DNA of 64,000 nucleotides from Aspidiotus rigidus. Taxonomy: Eukaryota; Arthropoda; Insecta; Hemiptera; Diaspididae. Positions 12,874 through 25,337 of the stretch are shown piece by piece. The stretch is taken from assembly GCA_035079385.1 (NCBI GenBank), contig JAVHKY010000065.1, positions 1,514,921 to 1,578,920 on the forward strand. Reading direction: 5' to 3'. The number at the start of each line of letters is the position of its first letter. Positions within the stretch are counted from its first letter, which is position 1. Below the pieces are notes generated by a model, which worked only from the letters and a program-made list of their open reading frames with translations, was not told the DNA's origin and made no database searches. The position numbers and the translations under genes were made by a program.

Positions 12874-15800
12874 TTATTATCTCAACAACAGCAGCAAATG
12901 TTATCTCAACAACAATCGATGTACAATCAACAAATGAACGCGAATCTTTGGCAGTCGAAAACAAACCAACTACCGTATGATGGTGAGGGGAAGGAAAATA
13001 TTGACGTTTTTTCAGTTTTCGCTTCGATGTTATTTTACGTTGACGTAATTTCTAGGTTCTCCGATTATACCATCAATTAATGATAACTACCCAAATCTAA
13101 ACGCAAATTCTAGAGGTCAGTCGCAAGACGCGATTGTGTCAACGTCATCAAGGATTGTGTATCCAGATAGATCCGAAGGTGAAATGAGTAATGGACCGGT
13201 GTTTCCACTTTCAAATACGTGGTCCAATAAAAACGACGAAGATCATATTTTGAAACAGAATTACGGTTCGTATGCTTGATTTTGGCGAAGTGAAAGAAAA
13301 GTTACATATCCGTAGTTGATATTGGTTCCCTTTTATCGGAGGTTACCCACGATCCCCGTCGAGAAAGTGAGATATCTAATGGACCTAGAAGCCGAGGAAA
13401 TCCTGTTTCACCTTTGTATTCGAGAACTATAGGGATATTTCAAATTATGATTTGATCTGGAAGCATTAAATACAAAAATTTTTTGGCAAAACGAAAGGTA
13501 GAATTGGGGAGGTAGGGTTGGATGCAACTCTAAAAGAAAATAATTCGTGAATTTTTCACAAATTTTAGGCAATTTTGACAAGTGGTAGTCCTTCTTGACA
13601 TTATTAGGAGTTTTGATGTTCATCTTTGATGTTATCACTCCGGCTTTTCTCTTGGAATTAAATCCAAACAGCTACAGCATCCTTATCCTATCCTTCCTTC
13701 CGAAGTGCGAATCATTGTGGTTTCATTGAAATAATCGGGATATCAACCTGAAACAGGGGCAAACTGGAAAGAAAGTAGAAGCATAAAGGATGGTATGGTC
13801 AATTAATATGCGAGAACGAAATTTCTGAGATGAGGGCTCCTGGAAATTTACTATAGGACGTGTTGGAGGGCGGACTTAGAGTAAAATTTTATAAATCTCC
13901 CTTCTCGTTCTACTTATTTAGTTCGCCGAAAAATATATCAAGTTCTTTTATTTACATCAAAATGTTTCCAAGTTCCCGAACGAGGCCAGAGCCCCTTCCC
14001 CAACTTCTTCATAACCTTAATTTTCCGAGAGGACTGTGAATATTTTTCCAAAATAATCGGGTGTCCTTCGATTACAATCGTGACATGCTTGGGGAGAGAG
14101 GGAGCTTTCGGGATGTTCCATATATAATTCTTTTTCCACAAGAAACTCACTATACTTATGTATGATTGCGGTTTCCTTAGAAATACGCATTTTGAAAAAT
14201 TTTATCCTAATTTAGTGGAGAGGAGTTCATATCAAGCCGAATCTTATGATATTTCACCGAAAAGGGGTTGAAATATCATCAAAATAGCTGATTATTTTTC
14301 AAGAACTTTTAAATTACAGACAAAGAAGAACTCTGTTTTCCCCCTTGTCTTCTATTATAAAACCCAGCAGTTTTGCTTGTTTAACATGAAATTGAAGAGA
14401 AAGGTTTTGGTGCTCAAGTTTCCTAGAAAACACGATTTAATATAAAATGTTCAATTTCAGAACCGTTGCACAATTTCAACCCTAAACAGAGCGATACGAT
14501 AAATGCTCCTAACAGAGAGCGCGAATATGGCAAGTAAGTAGAAAATTATATTTTTTCAACGACATACAAATATTTCTGTTAGAAAATTTACATTATCGTA
14601 TTTATTTTCAGCCCTCCGCCATTCATTCCGTACCGTGGCGGTGTCTACCCTCCCGGATTTGTCGGGGAACTGCCGCATATTGCCAAGAATAGCGTGTGGC
14701 ATCAAGAGTACAATAATATAACATCAAATCCGAGTAAGTGTAGTACAAAATGTCGATTTATGTAGGAGTTACATATCCAGTTTATTGATTTGTTTCTCAT
14801 TCTTACGCTCAGATCTGAAAAATGCAGACTACGCTTACAACGTGCGCGAAGATTTGAGAAATAGAACGGATGATTTGATGAAAACTACCAATTTTTCGGT
14901 GAGTAACCGTATCGTATTCGTGTTTTTGACGTGTTTCTTGTCTTTTTTGTACCCCCAATCCCATTTAAAACCCCAGGATAAAATTTGAACCCTGCGAGGC
15001 CAATCCCCCTCCTAAATTATGGCGACCCCTTGGGGAAAACTTTTAAGTTTCGTGAGGCCAAAATCCCCCCTAAATGATGGCCACACCTTGGGAAAAGTTC
15101 TCGAGTTTTGCGATGCCACAACGGTCACGATAATGCGATTGGAAGTGTGACAATCGGGAGAAACGGTTTTCTTTTAGAGATACGAAAGGTCCAATTGTCC
15201 AGATCGTTCTTATAGACATTTCTTTTTTATTAATGGTTCAAATTTCTAAGTTGGACCCCAACTCGATTCTCAGGGTGGGAGTGGATGGATTGTGACGTAC
15301 ACTTTTCGTTTCTGCTGGTCTCACTCCTCTCCAACCAATAGGAGAATTTGACTTCGACCCCTCATACGATCAAAGCGGGCAAACGTGCGGAAATTCTCAT
15401 TGGTCCAAGCAATGGAAGAAATGTTCCCAAGAACCTTGTTATCTGTTGTGTGCTCGCTGTGAAATCGCCTAAAGCTCCGTGTATGATCGAAGCGGGGCTG
15501 TAGCCAATCTTTCAGTGCGAGTCCACAATAGGAGAAAACTTCTTCGGTTCCATTTCCTTTACCACACCGATTGAAACGACCAGAATTTCAGCATGTATCC
15601 CCTATTTCATCTTTGCGAGGCTCTAATAAATCTCTCACCGTGAACACACAACAGATAACAAGCTTCTTAGTTTCATTTTTCTATCGCCTGAGATGACAAG
15701 AATTTTAACAAGTTAGCCTAGCCCAATCAAACACGGGGTCATAGCCGACCTCTCACAATGAGTTTATAACCTTATCAAAGCAGAAAACGATTGGAGGACA

Positions 15801-17997
15801 AGGACATCAGAACAAACATAGCACTAATGATTCTACCTACCTTTATCTTAAAAACTGCTAATTATCAAAATTGGGTTCTGCATGTCTTCTGGTTCCCTAA
15901 CCCGAGGACTGGAAGGGAAAAGTGTGTCCACAATGGAAACACTCGAAAGCACAATACAGTAAAGACGTAGCATACGCAAATCAGCCTGTTCTCATACCAA
16001 AAATTGAATAGGACAGGGCCAGGCATATTTACAGCCCCCCGATAAGGTTGGAGGGGAAGGAGACTAGCATAAACGAAAAAAACTAATGGCTTCTTTAACG
16101 GAGTTAAACGATGAGTGGCAGGGAAACTGTTTTAAGGGGCATGTGGGATCTGAAAAATGTTGACGTACCAAATTTATGACGTCATCAAATTGTGACGTCA
16201 TAGGCCCGCACTTTGCAGCTATTATAATAGGAGTGGGACTGAGAATACGTTAAAAGGACGTTCTGAGTCTTATGGTGTTTGAAGCGTTGTATATTTGGCT
16301 CATTGAAGGGGTTAAATCAATTGGTGTATGAAGCATTTCATATCTAGTTATTTGAAGGGGCTACCTTTCAGCCTATATACATCGACCTTCGGGCTATTTA
16401 TGATAGGAGGGGGAAAGAGAATTTTAGAGCTCCGAGCTAGGCCGGCCGGCTGTTTCTCCCTTCCCCGATAAAATAGGCTCCCTGTTAAAACTCCACGGCG
16501 CGGCACGATCCAGCACAAATGTAGCACAAATAAATTCACGCGCTCCCACCCCAAGAATCGAGATAGGGTGGGCTCTGGATATGGACCTTTAGGTTGTTTT
16601 CAAAAAGAAAAGTCGAAAAGGGTCTGGAAGATTACAAAAGTAATCAAATGAAAGTTCTCGCCTAAACAAAAAAGAAATTGGATTAGTGTTTTGAAAGCTG
16701 TACATTTCTTGAATACCAAATATTTCTAAGGTTGAATCCTCTTTGAAGGTTGGGATTTTCGGCACGCGAACTCCTTTAAGGATGTCTGCTTGGTTTTGGT
16801 TGTAGGAATCTCTTCAATAAGTTGTCTAAGGCAGTCTTTCAAACTTAAGGAACGAATTGTAGAGCTTTTTAGCAGATATGAAATAATGAGTAATTTTTAA
16901 TTTTTTTCATCTCTTGCTAGAGTAAACAACACGAAGATGGAGGAATGTCAGTAGATAAGAAGATTTTGTACGTTTCTAATGGAGAAATATCTGGAAATAA
17001 GACAACGTCGTCCATTTCTACTCTAAACGCGCAGAGTGAGAATACGAACCAAACAACTCCCACCGATTTGAAGCAATCCGCTCCACAGCAGTCTACAGCA
17101 ACAACCATAGTAGCTACCACAGTTGCAAAGAAAGGTACGAAAATATTCAGTGTAAAAATTTTTTAAAATACGAGTGCTATAGGTATATTGGCTCAGAAGT
17201 GTAAATTTTTTCAAGTCCCTATAGTAGTTCAAAGTCATCCGAACTGTTGCAAGTTTCGAGTTTAGAATTTTGACACGCGAATTCTTACTCTACCCCAGAT
17301 ATTTCCAACATCATTATCATTTTTCCGTGTTCTCAGAGACGGAAAAGGAAAGCCGAAACTTTTAGTAGAGATCGACAAGTAGCCACAGAAAGCTTTTGCA
17401 CAAAATTTCAGCTTATCGTGTTGCTGTGACTCCCTTTCAATATAGGGCACTAGTTTTATAAGGGGGGAGGTATTTTGTAGGAAATTGTGGTTGGAGACCT
17501 AGTTTGGAAAGTCGGGAAAATTTTTGAATATGATGATCATAGTTACTCGAATAGAAGGTGCTCCGTTCTAAGGTTAGGATTTGATAATTTTTGAAAAGTT
17601 CCATTATTTGACTTCTAATGTGTTTTTAGAAGACGACAACTCGCCCCGGGTTGTGGATACGGATGGACTAATTTCGCACAGAAAGATGGAAAGTCAGCTG
17701 AGCGCCGATGCTCAATTTCTCGATGCTAATAGAATACGCGATGGCTATACAGAGCAACCAAGTGGAGCTTTTGTTTCATTAACCTTAGGTAGGTAAAATG
17801 CTTTCTCGAGTTCTGGTATCGGTCGATATCGTTAAAATAATCCTCCAATATTGTATTATATAGGTATTTGCGTAACAGCAATAATGGTATTCGTGGTCGG
17901 CTGTCGTTTGAGAGTGGTCCGTAAACGAATCCGACGAGGTGGGAAACTTCCCTACGCCCACGACGCCGATTTCTTAGTAAATGGAATGTACTTATAA
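7464..17997 (+). CDS. LRP11-like single-pass membrane protein with MANSC and LDLa domains
   Basis: Twelve coding exons join without a phase error into 707 codons: 7464-7829, 7897-8066, 11086-11237, 12466-12603, 12683-12982, 13056-13265, 14461-14533, 14612-14733, 14813-14898, 16921-17134, 17630-17788, 17864-17997. A hydrophobic N-terminus (about residues 12-38) looks like a signal peptide. Exons 1-2 encode a Cys-rich MANSC-type domain (from Cys64; FCCATANCD, then GTCYLFEC). Exon 4 is one complete LDL-receptor class A repeat with six Cys and the calcium-binding CDGIPQCADKSDED. Exon 5 carries a Gln-rich tract (about residues 318-363). Exon 12 gives one TM helix (about 661-680), a basic stop-transfer RRVxRKRIRRG-like segment and a short tail ending DFLVNGMYL. 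MANSC plus LDLa plus TM matches the LRP11-like group; the role is probably extracellular binding or scaffolding and is not settled. Exon 6 uses a weak donor (GTTCGT). A possible poly(A) signal lies at 18533. Confidence 0.88.
9305..9395 (+). repeat. tRNA-like SINE head (Thr-UGU-like)
   Basis: A pol III-type internal promoter is visible. Box A-like TGGCTCATTGG lies at 9315-9325 and box B GGTTCGATAT at 9371-9380, at tRNA spacing. GCTC/GAGC can pair as a D-stem, and the anticodon loop CTTGTAA would carry UGU (Thr). The anticodon and acceptor stems are degenerate, so this is a tRNA-derived SINE remnant rather than a functional tRNA. The 3' limit of the SINE body is unclear. Confidence 0.55.
10370..10668. 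mobile_element. TIR element, GGGAACC family, copy A
   Basis: Bounded by inverted termini of the type CAGGGAACCTGTTTTAT at the left and ATAAAACAGGTTCCCTG at the right. The interior holds units of the 45-bp motif (ggacttggaaaaatttcgac and a gagctat-type block). No coding capacity, so it is non-autonomous. It sits in intron 2 of the LRP11-like gene. Confidence 0.7.
11886..11995. repeat. Short tandem duplication in intron 3
   Basis: About 54 bp are repeated twice, each copy containing acaaccaaaaaaggttgagg and a following T-run. Confidence 0.7.
13316..13424 (+). other. Exon-like segment resembling part of exon 6
   Basis: After a possible acceptor (gtag, 13312-13315) a frame in the right phase encodes ESEISNGPRSRGN, echoing SEGEMSNGPVFP in exon 6. 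No donor in the phase needed by exon 7 was found and the frame stops at about 13453, so it is left out of the main model. It may be an unused exon duplication or a rare alternative exon. Confidence 0.35.
14899..16920 (+). other. Intron 9 of the LRP11-like gene
   Basis: A 2-kb intron with no extra exon recognised. It contains TIR element copy B at its 3' end and a pair of TGACGTCA palindromes (16177, 16193). Confidence 0.75.
16119..16484. mobile_element. TIR element, GGGAACC family, copy B
   Basis: Left end cagggaaactgttttaaggg and right end cccgataaaataggctccct are inverted copies with a few changes. The interior contains a gctatttatgataggagggg block of the 45-bp unit. It also contains two TGACGTCA palindromes. 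Confidence 0.65.
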
Positions 17998-18950
17998 GAA
18001 GAAGGCATGTAAGGGGGAAAAAAGTGAAATTTTCGCCATTTTGTTAAATTATTTATAATTCACGTTAATTGTTTTAATATATGTTTTTAACTTATACATG
18101 TACTGTATTGGGCTTATAATCGTCGTCACAAAATATTTTCGTACAATACCGTATCCTAATTAATTATAGATCTAATATTAGCGAAACCATTTTCGAAAGA
18201 AAACAATTCTATTACGTTACATTCCTCGGAAATTTACTTTATAAACGAGGTTATTCATTCTTGTCACTCGTGGAGTTGAACATTTTTTTATGGACACGTG
18301 TTTTTGAATTACGCGCAGCCTAAATTTCATGTAGGTACACTATTTCAAAAAGAATTTCCTCAAATATACGGTTTTATTTGAAACTCTCAAAAAATCATTC
18401 CATCTTCGCTCGTTTTTTGCGGGTCTATTTAGTCATTATGTATTTTGTCAATTTTTTGCATTACCTATGTTGACAAAAATCTCGAATGCATAAATTATTT
18501 GATATTACCTATGTGTCGATACCTATATTAACAATAAATGTAAGCAATTTTTACGTCACAATCTTGATATGTGTTGCTGTGTTGCTTTTGATTTGAAGTA
18601 AAAAAATTTTTATAAATCTTTCAATGTGTTCGACATTTATTTTCCTGGGCACCTGTCGATCATAGACTTGTTCCAAACCATTGGTAAGTGAGAACGACGT
18701 CGTGTCGACCGATAATTTTGCTATCGGAGGGAATAGCAGAATTAAAAAAAGAAAAAAAGTATTAGTTTCTTAGCTCTGATGGCTTTCCAAAAAATTAAAA
18801 AAGGTAAAAAAATTTGTTCCAGCTTTGCCGTTCTGCGTATAGTAGCCTGTAGTGCAGTCAATCAACGTAGATGGAGAATAGGTATCTTCCACAACAGTGA
18901 CATAGCCCCATTTCTACTGATCATCTCATTTCAAGAAGCCTGAACCCACG
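17998..18950 (+). other. 3' UTR of the LRP11-like gene and adjoining intergenic DNA
   Basis: AT-rich and non-coding. AATAAA at 18533-18538 is a plausible polyadenylation signal for the preceding gene. Nothing else recognised. Confidence 0.5.
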
Positions 18951-19026
18951 GCGGTATGACGGTATCGGCAGTATGACGGTAATGGCAATGTAACGGTAAC
19001 GACGGTATGATGGTAACGATGCTATG
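18950..19026 (+). repeat. Short degenerate tandem repeat (ggtatgacggtaa-like)
   Basis: Five or so imperfect copies of a roughly 15-bp unit containing tatgacggtaa lie directly before the 26-bp minisatellite. Confidence 0.65.
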
Positions 19027-21070
19027 ATTGTCATCTGTTTCAGCATTACTTACAAAATATCTCGTTCAAAATTGGCTTTGGGATATCTGGTTCAGCATTA
19101 CTTACAGAATAACTGGTTCAAAATTGGTTATGGAATATCTGATTCAGCATTGCATACGGAATATGTGGTTCAGCATAACATACAGAATATCTGCTTCAAA
19201 TTAATTATGGAATATCTGGTTCAGGGTAGCTTATGGAATATCTGGATCAGCATTGCATATGGAATATCTGGCTCAGCATTACTTACAGAATATCTGCTTC
19301 AAAATTGGTTATCATGGAATATCTGGTTCAGGGTAGCTTACGGGATCGAATATCTGGTTCAGCATTACTCAGGGAATATCTGGTTCAAAATTGGTTATGG
19401 AATACCTGGTTCAGCATTACTCACGGAATATCTGGTTCAAAATTGGTTATAGAATATCTGGTTAAGCGTTGCTTATAGAATATTTGGTTCAGCATCACTT
19501 ACAGAATATCTGCTATAACATTGTTTATGGAATTGCTGGTTCAGCATTGCATAGGGAATTATATCTGATTCAGCATATTTTACAGAGTATCTGCTTTAAA
19601 ATTGGTTATGGAACATCTGGTTCAGCATTACTTACGGAATATCCGGTTCCCAATTTGTTATGTAATATCTGGTTTGGGGTACCTTACAGAATATCTGGTT
19701 CAAAATTGGTTATGGAATATTTGGTTCAGCATTGCCTATGGAATATATGGTTCAGCATTGCTTATGGGATATCTGGTTCAGCATAACTCACGGAATATGT
19801 GGTCCAAAATTGGTTATGGAATATCTGGTTAAGCGTTGCCTATGGAATATTTGGTTCAGAATCACTTACAGAATATCTGCTATAACATTGTTTATGGAAT
19901 TGCTGGTTCAGCATTGCATAGGGAATATCTGATTCAGCATATTTTACAGAATATCTGCTTTAAAATTGGTTATGGAATATCTGGTTCAGCATTACTTACG
20001 GAATATCCGGTTCAAAATTTGTTATATAATATCTGGTTCAGCATTACTCAGAGAATATCTGGTTCAAAATTGGTTATGGAATATTTGGTTCAGCATTGCC
20101 TATGGAATATATGGTTCAGCATTGCTTATGGGATATCTGGTTCAGCATAACTCACGGAATATGAGGTTCAAAATTGGTTATGGAATATCTGGTTAAGCGT
20201 TGCTTATGGAATATTTGGTTCAGAATCACTTACAGAATATCTGCTATAACATTGTTTATGGAATTGCTGGTTCAGCATTGCCTATGGAATATGCCCTATA
20301 TGGTTCAGCATTGCTTATGGAATATCTGGTTCAGCATTACTCACGGAATATGTGGTTCAAAATTGGTTATGGAATATCTGGTTAAGCGTTGCTTATGGAA
20401 TATTTGGTTCAGAATCACTTACAGAATATCTGCTATAACATTGTTTATGGAATATCTGGTTCAGCATGACTTACAGAATATCTGCTTTAAAATTGGTTAT
20501 GGAATATCTGGTTCAGCATTGCTTATGGAATACCTGGTTTAAGATTATGTATGGAATATCTGGTTCAGCATTGCATATGAAATATGTAGTTCAGCATTAC
20601 TTACGGAATATCTGGTTCATAATTGGTTATGGAATATCTGATTCAGCATTGCATATGGAATATCTGGTTCAGCATTACTTACAGAATATCTGCATAGAAA
20701 ATTGTTTATGGAATATGTGGTTCAGGGTAGCTCACGGAATATCTCGTTCAAAATTGGTTATGGAATATCTGGTTCAGCATTCCATATGGAGTATCTGGTT
20801 CAACATTACTTAGGGAATATCCGGTTCTAAATTTTTTATGGAATATCTGGTTCAGGATAGCTTACGGAATATCTTGTTCAGCATTGCTTATGGATTATCT
20901 AGTTTAAGATTAGGTATGGAATATCTGGTTCAGCATTATTTACTGAATATCTGGTTCAAAATTGGTTATGGAATATCTGGTTCAGCATTGCATAAGGAAT
21001 ATCTGGTTCAAAATTTGTTATTGAAAGTCTGGCTCAGGGTAGCTTACGGAATATCTGCTTATTTTGTCGA
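19027..21070 (+). repeat. 26-bp minisatellite array with 364-bp higher-order period
   Basis: About 2 kb of tandem units of the form ggaatatctggttcagcatt plus about six further bases, alternating with a ggttcaaaattggttat variant. Blocks starting near 19469, 19836 and 20200 repeat the same order of variants. The offset is about 364 bp (14 units), with one 3-bp insertion. Because 26 is not a multiple of three and the unit has no stops, all plus frames stay open and give spurious repetitive ORFs. Confidence 0.92.
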
Positions 21071-21177
21071 TTGTAACGCTTCTTAAAAGATGCCGGCCCT
21101 AAAGAACCACTCGATACAGTAGCGCTCCATGCAGGTAAACCAGAAATATTCTTTCTAAGCTGACGTCACACAGTTTA

Positions 21178-21267
21178 AGTACGTTCCAAATAAGAGTTCC
21201 CGCTTTTGATAAGCAATCGCCCATATGCGCTGTTGTCAAAAGCGGGCACTCTTATTTGGAACGTACT
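21178..21267. repeat. 90-bp near-perfect hairpin
   Basis: The arms agtacgttccaaataagagt and its complement bound the element, and the inner arms cccgctttt/aaaagcggg continue the pairing. The loop is about 26 nt. It may be a tiny MITE or a structured transcript. A TGACGTCA palindrome lies 10 bp upstream (21161). Confidence 0.8.
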
Positions 21268-22288
21268 ATACCTTGTGTTATCGTTTCTCAATGGTATCTT
21301 TATTATTGGTTGTATTTTGTTTTTGTTGACCGCAGATAAAGTTTCGCATTTGATAAACCTTTGCATTTCAGGTCACCTTTACTGATATTATTTTTTGTCA
21401 ACTGTTGAAGGGGCCACAAAAAATTCCTTGTAGCCCTCGCGTGTTGAAGCTGGGCAGTTCGAAAGAATCTGGGTCTGATATATCGTTGACGGAGATAAGA
21501 GAAAACGTCAATCATCGTCTCAATTCCTGTTTTTCCAGTAAAGATTATTAGAGGAAAAAGGCAGTAGAGGTAAATTCTATTCTCTACATATTTGTTGTTT
21601 ATTTTTTCCTTATTTCATTGGCAGTTCTCACATATGACTGTCCAGTCTACTTGTTTGTGCGATGCAGTGATTTTCAAACAATAGGGGGACGCAAGAGAGA
21701 AACTGGGAGGCCGCGGTGGGTGAAAGAAATGAGTAGTCTGATCGAGTGGAATAATTTCTTGATAATACGGGCAACTCGATAATACATTTGCTATATATTA
21801 TATGTATCATATTCAATAATAATTTTTGGGGAAGAGGCCACGAAGAAGCGGAGGAGAATAAAGAAGAGGGAGAGATTCATTCCAGTCACTTATTCTATCT
21901 CCATATATTAGCGCTGAAGTATTTCAACAACCCTCTCCCAGAATTTTGATTTTACCACGCCGAGAAATCGTCGATGAGATAAAAATTTTAAATTATCGCC
22001 GGACATACGTGAATGACCGTTTACAGAGATTACTTTCGAATCTGATTACGAGTGGGAAATTGTGCTCTACAACTCACTTCACAGTTTTTATTTTTTTTTT
22101 TTAGGTTTTCAGAGGGAATGTACCTCCTTTATCCCTCACCGTAAATCCCCGCTGAACGCTAATTAAGCAAAAAATTCAACTTTTATTTATGTTCTCAGGT
22201 AATTTAATTTCGGGCTAGTATGTTTGACTGATGCCATAACCAGTATACACTTGTACGAATGATTTGGATAAAATTCGGACTTTAAAAA
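21268..22288. other. Intergenic DNA upstream of the secreted helical protein gene
   Basis: No exon or repeat recognised. The last few hundred bases probably contain the promoter of the gene starting at 22289. Confidence 0.4.
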
Positions 22289-22917
22289 ATGAATTATTCG
22301 ATCGTATTTATCGCATTAATTTTATGCGCAGGTGAACGAGTACATTCAACTTTACTGTTGATAGAAAAAACAAACGAATATACCGGTTATTGATCGAAAT
22401 TTTAGGTACAATCATTGGAAAAAAGAAAGAACCTAATGGCACGGCTGCACGCGAAATGAAGATTCTTCAAGAGGACGTGACAAAAAGACAAAAGGCGCTG
22501 AAAGAAGTGGTACAAATTACGGACGCGATTCCGGCGTTAGTGAAAAAAATTGTCGAAATTGAGAACGAGTTTCAAGATCCGAAGTACAGAATGAACACAT
22601 GTGCTTTGGAAGAGGCTGAAGATTTAAGGGAAAATAATCTAAAATTTCGGCTAGATATAGATAGTAAGATGGAGAAGATACAGGGCTTAATTTCCGGAAT
22701 AAAAACTAACGCTAATGATGGAAGTGATAATGGTCGCAATCAGACAAGTTTACAACAAAAACTTCATCATCAAAACAGGGTGATCGATAGACTTTTACAA
22801 TGGGTTTCCGGTGTGAACGAAGAATCCGCTACCCTGAAGAGACTGGATAAGATTGAAACAGAAACGGAGACGATGGAGCATATTCGAGAAGAAATAAAAC
22901 AGTTCCTGAACTCGTAG
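22289..22917 (+). CDS. Small secreted helical protein, family unknown
   Basis: Two exons, 22289-22331 and 22406-22917, join in phase 1 to give 184 residues. The first exon is a signal peptide (MNYSIVFIALILCAG); cleavage is expected at the exon junction. The donor is GTGAAC and the acceptor ttttag. The mature part is strongly charged and predicted helical, with heptad-like spacing (ILQEDVTKRQKALKEVV; LKRLDKIETETETMEHI), two NxS/T sites and a single cysteine, so it may form coiled coils. I do not recognise the family. A signal-peptide first exon ending in phase 1 is also seen in the seven-cysteine gene nearby, which suggests a neighbourhood of secreted proteins. Confidence 0.75.
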
Positions 22918-25337
22918 TAGTTTTAACTCGTTCTTACAGTATACTCGTGTTTTTCGTGAAAAACGCGTCTCGAGACTTTCTCGCAAGATTTCTTGTCTTG
23001 CCTGAACTATACCTAGAAGTAGGTATAGGCACTTTACAAAATGAAATGATTAGCGGCAACTTGGAGATGTACTGAAAATATGTGGACACTGAGACAAGGG
23101 ATAAAGTTTGAAAGTTCAAGAAAAATTTTCACTCATGTGTAACTACCATTTGGAAATTTTAATACAAGTACTGTCCCAAGTAGAAAAATTTTGTCTCCAA
23201 AAATTTCCTGACCAACGAGTCTGAGTTGAAAACTGTAAAACTTTGTTTGCCCCATCCTTTCGGTAGGGTAGACCAAAATAAGATAAGTCAATTGGTCGCT
23301 TTCCAAAAGATGAAGGTTTACACGTTATAGTACCAAATTAAATAACGGAAACCATGAAAGAGACAGTGTTTATATCCCTAAAGTTACACTCATTAAAAAG
23401 GAAATTTGGGAGAATTTTGTACTTCGCATTTATTTGAAAAAGTGAGTAAATGATGCAGCATATACAATAGCGATTCAAAAATTAGTAGCTAGACAAAGAT
23501 TGAGAAAATTTAAAGAGTACAACTTTAATATACATGAATTGATTCAATTCAAACTACAAAAAATACAATTTGAATTAAATAAATAGTGAAGCAAATAAAG
23601 TAGAGAGATCGCGTATGAGCGTGTATTGCGCCCCCTTAAGCTAAGCTCACTTAAAAAAAAAGATGGATGCCCATTTTACCGGCTCTCGAGCTCCTTACAA
23701 TAAGGAGCATGTATAAGAGCTAAAACAGAAGTGAATACGGATGTTGAGGGAGGGGAATTTAAAATAAAAAACGAATAAGGCAGAGAGACCCTTTGTTATC
23801 CACACTTTTCGACATTGTTTGATGATGTTATCAACCTAAGGTTACAGGACTTGAAGAAATGTGGACTTGGAACCTGTATATGAAGGGCGACGGGTGCCGT
23901 TTGGTATGTCGTGGGACTTGGCTATACAGGTGAGAGTTTGTGTTAAGACCCCTATAGTGCAAAAACGCAAAATGTTGGATGCATACTTCACATTTACGAA
24001 ATTTTTAATCTCAATTTTATCTTCAATTTGCGCCTCTATCCAACTTTTCTGAGCTGAGTTGTCAACCAAAATGTACCAAAAATTGATCAATCTACCAAAA
24101 TTCTCAAAAATTGAAAATTGTTTAATTTTCCATATTTTTCTTGATTTGAAAGTGAAATTTAACGCCGATTCCGAAAAAAATACCCGAATAACACTATGAA
24201 GCTTAAAGTGAGGGAATTTTCAATTTCTTACTTCGGAAATCTTGGCAAATTGGTCAACTTTCGTCACATTTTGGTCTATAACTCGGTTCAGAAAAGTCGT
24301 AAAAAGATGGGTAGGGGCACAAACTCAAGATAAAATTAAGATACAAATTTTATAGATTCGAAGTATACATCTAACATGTCGCGTTTATAAGTGAATTTAG
24401 CGCAAATTCTTATTCAACTGGTAATATCTTTTGGCCTCATCCGTTATGATGGGAAAGGGACTTGAAGAAATTTCGACTTTCAAGCTATACATCAGAGGGA
24501 CACAACTTTGAAAACTTTGCACCACCGAGCTGTATATGATAGATGGAGGAATTCGAAAAATGTCGACTTCAAGCTATACATGCTAGGAGGGAGGCTTGGA
24601 AAGATTTCGACTTTCAAAAAAAGTTCACAAACGCGAGATTGTTTGTTACCGTTTCATGTTCCGGATCGAACCTATTCACTATTCAACATTAAACTTCAAG
24701 AATAATTAATTTATTGATTAGATTTCAAAAATAAGAATCCCTTAAAGATATGTGGAGGGGTGGGGGATAACGTATTTGTAACCAGTTTTTGGCTGATATT
24801 TCTATGCAGGCAGTACAAAATTGTTTGAAATTACGTCATAATTAAACGTTTTTCTCTTATCATTGCCATATTTTCGGCACCTAATTTATGTAATTTTTTT
24901 TTTCGTTAATATTAATTTTTTAAAAAATTTCAAGAAAATGTAAATTTATTTTTATAAATTTTTTTCATTGGCTTAGATCTTTATTATCATTCACCATCAG
25001 AGTAGTAAACTAGGTCGTAGTCACAGTTTTTCCAAGCCTATCACCAGTTGCCCGGATACAATGCAGAAAATAGGGTAGAAGGTTAGCTACAGGAGTATCT
25101 CGGAAGTTGTTCGCCAAGTCCCAAGGGCAAGGTCGTAGATGTACATCATGAAAACGACCATGACTCACTTTTTCATAAAAATGAACTCTGCTAGAGGGAA
25201 ATGGATATTGAATGCCGGTACAAACCAGTGCTATTTGAACAGTCATAATTCATCCAGTCTATAATGAAGAGAATCGTCGGTAGTTATACACAATGCGATG
25301 AAGGAGAATATCTTACTATCCATACATACACATAAAT
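22918..25337. other. Intergenic DNA with fragments of the 45-bp repeat unit
   Basis: AT-rich and without convincing exons. Between about 24455 and 24640 four degenerate copies of the 45-bp unit occur (gggacttgaagaaatttcga followed by a gctatacat-like block). A 78-codon minus-strand frame at 25010-25246, just past the stop of the next gene, has no supporting evidence. Confidence 0.5.

Noticed and set aside
19024..21086. Many overlapping plus-strand ORFs encoding repeated EYLVQH..WNIWF peptides
   Set aside because: They follow from a stop-free 26-bp tandem repeat; the same peptide appears in all three frames and no start, promoter or splice context supports coding.
25010..25246. 78-codon minus-strand ORF downstream of the seven-cysteine paralogue
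   Set aside because: Lies beyond that gene's stop, with no splice sites, signal peptide or resemblance to the partner gene; likely 3' UTR or chance.
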